Positions 5,671 through 8,541 of a stretch of DNA of 8,541 nt are shown piece by piece. A program made the position numbers and the translations under genes. The stretch comes from DASSBG01 sp035703755 (GTDB lineage: Bacteria > Pseudomonadota > Gammaproteobacteria > Xanthomonadales > Rhodanobacteraceae): positions 1 to 8,541 of the forward strand of contig DASSXP010000096.1 of NCBI GenBank assembly GCA_035703755.1. Direction: 5' to 3'. Each line of letters opens with the position of its first letter. Within the stretch, counting starts at the first letter, position 1. The notes beneath the pieces are model-generated. The model saw only the letters and a program-made list of their open reading frames with translations, was not told where the DNA came from and did not search any database.

Positions 5671-7641
5671 TCAGCCGCCCGGCACGGGCAACCCGAATGG
5701 ATCGCTGTCGTAGATCGCCACGTGGGGCACCCCGTCGGCGCCGATCCAGCCGCGATACATGCCTTCGGTATTGAAGGGCGTCGCCGCGCTGCCGTCCGCA
5801 CCGAGGATGATCGCGCCACCGTCGCCGCCCATGGCGGGGATCTCGTCGTTGATCACCGCCTTGCCGGCTTCGCTGGCGCTTTGCCCGAGCAAGCTCATGC
5901 GCAGACAGATTTCGCGCGCCGCCGAGACGCGGAGGTAGTACTCGCCCCAACCGGTGCCCGACACCGCGCAGGCCTGATTGGCATAGGTGCCGGCACCGAT
6001 GATCGGCGAATCGCCGACGCGCCCCCAGCGCTTGTCGGTCATGCCGCCAGTGGAGGTGCCGGCCGCCAGCCGTCCCTGGGTGTCACGCGCGACCGCGCCC
6101 ACGGTGCCGAAGTGGCGCAGTTTGGCCAGACGGGTGGACGCCTGCATGCCGGCGGCATCTTCCTTGAGTGCCCGCTGCAAGTCATTCCAGCGCTTGTCGG
6201 TGCGGAAATAGGCCGGATCGACCAAATTGAAGCCGTGCTTGACAGCGAACTTTTCCGCCCCGTCGCCAAACATCAGCACATGCGGCGAGTGCTCCATCAC
6301 CGCGCGTGCCAACAGAATGGGATTCTTGATGTGGTGCAAGTTGGCGACGCCGCCGGCCGCCATGGTGGCGCCATCCATGATCGAGGAGTCGAGTTCGTTC
6401 TTGCCGTCGTGGGTGAACACCGCGCCCTTGCCGGCATTGAAATGTGGATCGTCTTCCAGCGTGGTGATGGCGGCGGTGACCGCGTCCAGCGCCGGTTGCC
6501 CGGCATGCAGCGCGGCATAACCCTTGCGCAAGGCCAGCTCCAGCGCGGCACGCACCGCCTGCTCGATGGCCGGCGTCATCCCGGCGCGCTCGACCCCGGC
6601 GCCGCCGTGGATTACCAGCAAGGGCGCCTGCTCGCCGTGCACGTCGAGCTTGCCGTCGGTGACATCCGCGACCGCGCGGAAGGCGGGCCGTTGCACTGTC
6701 AGCGCGCGCATGTCGATGGAACTTTGAGTGCCGATACCGGTGATACGGATGGCGCGGAAATCCAGCGCTTGCCCGGCTTTCACCCGCGTCGGCGCCTGAC
6801 TCGGCTGCACCAACCAGGCAAACCCGTTCTTGCTGGAAAACACCCGGCCATGGCCTGTGCCATCGATACCGAGAATGGTGCTTTCATCGAGCCCCAGACC
6901 GACTACCTCGTGACGCCCCTCCTGGTGCAGCTTGGCAAGAAAGGCGATCAAGCGGCCCTGGCGATGGCGCGCATCGAAGTGCGTGTCGGTGATGACGTTG
7001 TCAAGGAATGGCAGATGCAGGAAATCGTCCACCAGGGTCATGCCCGGCCCCAGCGGATCGGCCAGCGCCTTGTCGGAGCTCATGCTGCCGCCGTCCATCG
7101 CGCCGTAGACGTAGCCACCCAGGATGGCCAGGCCGGCACTGGTGCCGCCCAGCGGCTTGCCCGCTTTGACATGGGCATCCAGCAGTTGATTGAGCGGCGT
7201 GCCTTTCCAGTAACGAACATAGTTGGATTGGTCACCACCGGCGATGAAGATGCCATCGGCACGACGCACGGTATCCAGCACCGCGGGATCGCTGGCGGCG
7301 GCACGCGAATGAAGCACCAGCGTTTCGACCGACGCCACGCCGCGCACGTCGCGGAACAGGCGCTCGCCAAGATCGCCACCACCCGACGCGCGCAGGACCA
7401 GGAAATGACCGTGGCCACCCTTGGCCACGAACCAGCGGAAGGCTTCATTCACCCAGTGGCTGCCGCCCATCAGCAGCAACGCCGGCTCGGTCTTGCCGGG
7501 CCGTGGCGTATCCAGCTTGCCAACCGCGTAGTACTCGTAACCGGCCGCCTTGCTGGCCGGCGTCGCGGCAACCGCCGCCAGTGGCGCCAGCAACAGCGCC
7601 AGCACGGCCAGCCATCGCCATTTCAGGTTGACTCCAATCAT
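5671..7641 (-). CDS. Exported cyanophycinase fused to isoaspartyl peptidase/asparaginase, 656 aa
   Basis: Cyanophycinase cuts cyanophycin (a poly-Asp backbone with Arg side chains) into beta-Asp-Arg dipeptides; isoaspartyl peptidases split these into Asp and Arg. Both activities are predicted on this one chain. A signal peptide (hydrophobic run 11-24, cleavage near A25) indicates export. Residues about 34-335 are a peptidase S51 domain with GGDQS (D137), nucleophile S168 in GGTSAG, and H221 in DTHFDARHRQGRL. Residues about 340-656 are an Asparaginase_2/IaaA domain with HGGAG at 345-349, autoprocessing nucleophile T513 in GTVGAVA, T531, R541 and D544. The offsets of +18, +28 and +31 match Thr179/Thr197/Arg207/Asp210 of E. 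coli EcAIII as I recall its numbering. The ATG at 7641 has GGGAG 7 nt upstream and is followed at once by the signal peptide. No frameshift is seen, and both active sites look intact. A divergent ECF sigma/FecR pair starts 83 bp away. Actual substrates are inferred; beta-aspartyl peptides in general are an alternative. Confidence 0.92.
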   Translation of the reverse strand: MIGVNLKWRWLAVLALLLAPLAAVAATPASKAAGYEYYAVGKLDTPRPGKTEPALLLMGGSHWVNEAFRWFVAKGGHGHFLVLRASGGGDLGERLFRDVRGVASVETLVLHSRAAASDPAVLDTVRRADGIFIAGGDQSNYVRYWKGTPLNQLLDAHVKAGKPLGGTSAGLAILGGYVYGAMDGGSMSSDKALADPLGPGMTLVDDFLHLPFLDNVITDTHFDARHRQGRLIAFLAKLHQEGRHEVVGLGLDESTILGIDGTGHGRVFSSKNGFAWLVQPSQAPTRVKAGQALDFRAIRITGIGTQSSIDMRALTVQRPAFRAVADVTDGKLDVHGEQAPLLVIHGGAGVERAGMTPAIEQAVRAALELALRKGYAALHAGQPALDAVTAAITTLEDDPHFNAGKGAVFTHDGKNELDSSIMDGATMAAGGVANLHHIKNPILLARAVMEHSPHVLMFGDGAEKFAVKHGFNLVDPAYFRTDKRWNDLQRALKEDAAGMQASTRLAKLRHFGTVGAVARDTQGRLAAGTSTGGMTDKRWGRVGDSPIIGAGTYANQACAVSGTGWGEYYLRVSAAREICLRMSLLGQSASEAGKAVINDEIPAMGGDGGAIILGADGSAATPFNTEGMYRGWIGADGVPHVAIYDSDPFGLPVPGG

Positions 7642-7724
7642 TCGTCTGCTCCCGCTGTTGCCTCGGACCATCCGTTTAGACGAACCATGCTGCCATTTCC
7701 CCCACGCTGAGTTACTGTCTTGCC
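7642..7724. promoter_or_regulatory. Divergent intergenic region between the fusion enzyme and sigma factor genes
   Basis: These 83 bp must hold the signals for both divergent genes. No convincing sigma70 -35/-10 pair was found on either strand. A partial dyad CGTTTAGACG (7673-7682) reads CGTCTAAACG on the minus strand, which resembles the CGTC-type -10 element of ECF sigma promoters. A G-rich GGGGGAAAT lies upstream of it on the same strand, with spacing that is only roughly suitable. The boundaries are certain; the promoter reading is speculative. Confidence 0.35.
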
Positions 7725-8309
7725 GTGGACGCACTACTCGACAACTGGTTCGCCAATGAAATCCTTGTACACGAGGACGCATTGCTGCGCTATCTGCGTC
7801 GCAACTGGTTCGAGTACGAGGAGATCCACGACCTGCGCCAGGAGATCTACGTGCGTGTGTACGAGGCGTCGGCCAAAGCCCGACCACATGCCCCCAAGTC
7901 GTTCCTGTTCGCCACCGCACGCCATTTGATGACCGACCGCCTGCGCCGCAAACGGGTGGTCTCCATCGAAGCCATGGGTGATTTGGAGGATTCGTTCGTC
8001 TTGGCCGATGAACTCACCCCCGAGCGCTGCTTCGATGCACGCCAGATTTTGCGCCGGCTGAGTGCAGCGCTCGACCGCCTGCCACCACGCTGCCGCGAAG
8101 TCGTGTGGCTGCGACGAGTCGAGGACCTGTCGCAGAAAGCGGTCGCGGCGCGCTTGGGCATCAGCGAGAAAACCGTGGAGAAACAACTGGCCAAAGGCAT
8201 GCGCTTGATCGCCGACCACTATTACGGCGGCACGCGAGCGGATGCGCTTGCCCCCTCCGCCCTTTCAACCATCAGACCAAGGCGCCAGCATGGACAGCCG
8301 GCAGATTGA
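7725..8309 (+). CDS. ECF-family RNA polymerase sigma factor, FecI-like, 194 aa
   Basis: A small alternative sigma factor that would direct RNA polymerase to a limited set of promoters. Region 2 spans about residues 15-85 (YLRRNWFEYEEIHDLRQEIYVRVYE, then FLFATARHLMTDRLRRKR, the -10 recognition part). Region 4 spans about 107-165, with the helix-turn-helix LSQKAVAARLGISEKTVEKQL at 135-155, and the sequence LPPRCREVVWLRRVE just before it is typical of FecI-like members. No region 3 is present, as expected for the ECF class. The start is a GTG at 7725; the ribosome site is poor and no in-frame ATG is nearby, so the start is less certain than the rest. About 25 low-complexity residues trail region 4, and their coding DNA overlaps fecR by 20 nt, which implies translational coupling. 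The partner FecR protein probably controls its activity from the membrane. Confidence 0.93.
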   Translation: MDALLDNWFANEILVHEDALLRYLRRNWFEYEEIHDLRQEIYVRVYEASAKARPHAPKSFLFATARHLMTDRLRRKRVVSIEAMGDLEDSFVLADELTPERCFDARQILRRLSAALDRLPPRCREVVWLRRVEDLSQKAVAARLGISEKTVEKQLAKGMRLIADHYYGGTRADALAPSALSTIRPRRQHGQPAD

Positions 8310-8541
8310 AGCCGAAGCCGCCCGCTGGCTGGTCCGCAGCGACAAACCGGACTTCAGCGACCACGCCGCACTGGCCGCATGGCTGGCCAGCGACACCGCC
8401 CACCGTGTCGCCTGGCTGCGTCTGAAATCCGCATGGCAGGCCGCTAGCAGGCTGCATGCGCTCAACCAGGGCGTGGAGGCCCCCACCGCCGGCCCGCGCA
8501 ATTTCCAGGCTCTGCGCCACCCTGCCCGCAAATCCCCGACG
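8290..8541 (+). CDS. FecR-type anti-sigma/signal transducer, N-terminal part (84 aa visible)
   Basis: The gene is cut by the right edge. The visible 84 residues (starting MDSRQIEAEAARWLVRSD) match the N-terminal cytoplasmic domain of FecR-like regulators (DUF4880 type): EAARWL at 9-14, then an AALAAWLASD segment followed by HRVAWLRLKSAW. This domain binds the cognate sigma factor; the membrane helix and periplasmic FecR domain would lie beyond the window. The ATG at 8290 has AAGG about 7 nt upstream, inside the end of the sigma gene, and overlaps that gene by 20 nt. In FecI/FecR systems the periplasmic part senses a TonB-dependent receptor, usually encoded next; that gene is not visible here. 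Confidence 0.88.
   Translation, partial: MDSRQIEAEAARWLVRSDKPDFSDHAALAAWLASDTAHRVAWLRLKSAWQAASRLHALNQGVEAPTAGPRNFQALRHPARKSPT

Noticed and set aside
5621..5950. Upstream extension of the thioesterase frame to 269 codons
   Set aside because: The added part overlaps the end of the fusion enzyme in another frame and passes through the hairpin; family similarity starts at MSGQQRELTM.
5653..7710. 685-codon open frame on the plus strand
   Set aside because: It lies antisense to the fusion enzyme, which has clear motifs of two enzyme families. The plus-strand product is rich in His/Arg/Ala/Gly, shows no recognisable domain, and is typical of the open antisense frame of GC-rich genes.
7642..7920. 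Upstream extension of the fusion enzyme to 749 codons
   Set aside because: It would overlap the divergent sigma gene, and the signal peptide begins directly after the ATG at 7641, which has its own ribosome site.

Overview
The window looks like chromosome of a GC-rich gammaproteobacterium of the order Xanthomonadales, most likely the Rhodanobacter/Dyella group. The reasons are the tRNA-Tyr/Gly/Thr-tuf gene order, the EF-Tu sequence, high GC at third codon positions, and a secreted protease carrying the 'DRIFANGFE' type of motif that recurs in secreted proteins of that order. The assignment is inference; no database was searched.

Layout, left to right. From 1 to about 1855 there is a minus-strand translation operon. 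A sigma70-like promoter (1825-1854) precedes tRNA-Tyr(GTA), tRNA-Gly(TCC), tRNA-Thr(GGT) and a complete tuf gene. The spacers contain stem-loops and two near-identical 30-nt repeats, one of which continues exactly into a 19-nt copy of the 3' end of tRNA-Tyr. From 1953 to 5057 there is one large minus-strand gene for a secreted reprolysin-like zinc metalloprotease with a multidomain beta-rich C-terminus. From 5141 to 5620 lies a hotdog-fold acyl-CoA thioesterase. A perfect 10-bp hairpin sits just before its start codon. From 5671 to 7641 lies the most notable gene, an exported cyanophycinase (peptidase S51) fused to an isoaspartyl peptidase/asparaginase of the Ntn-hydrolase family. The two halves correspond to the two consecutive steps that turn cyanophycin into free aspartate and arginine.

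From 7725 to the right edge, on the opposite strand and only 83 bp away, an ECF sigma factor gene overlaps the start of a FecR-type anti-sigma gene, which runs off the window. In this bacterial group such pairs usually control an outer-membrane TonB-dependent receptor. A reasonable hypothesis is that the sigma/FecR pair, an off-window receptor and the bifunctional exported enzyme form a scavenging locus for cyanophycin or beta-aspartyl peptides. Only the enzyme and the regulators are visible here, and regulation of the enzyme by the sigma factor is not shown by the sequence.

The metalloprotease and thioesterase have no evident functional tie to the neighbouring genes. No CRISPR array, insertion sequence, integrase or replication origin was seen.
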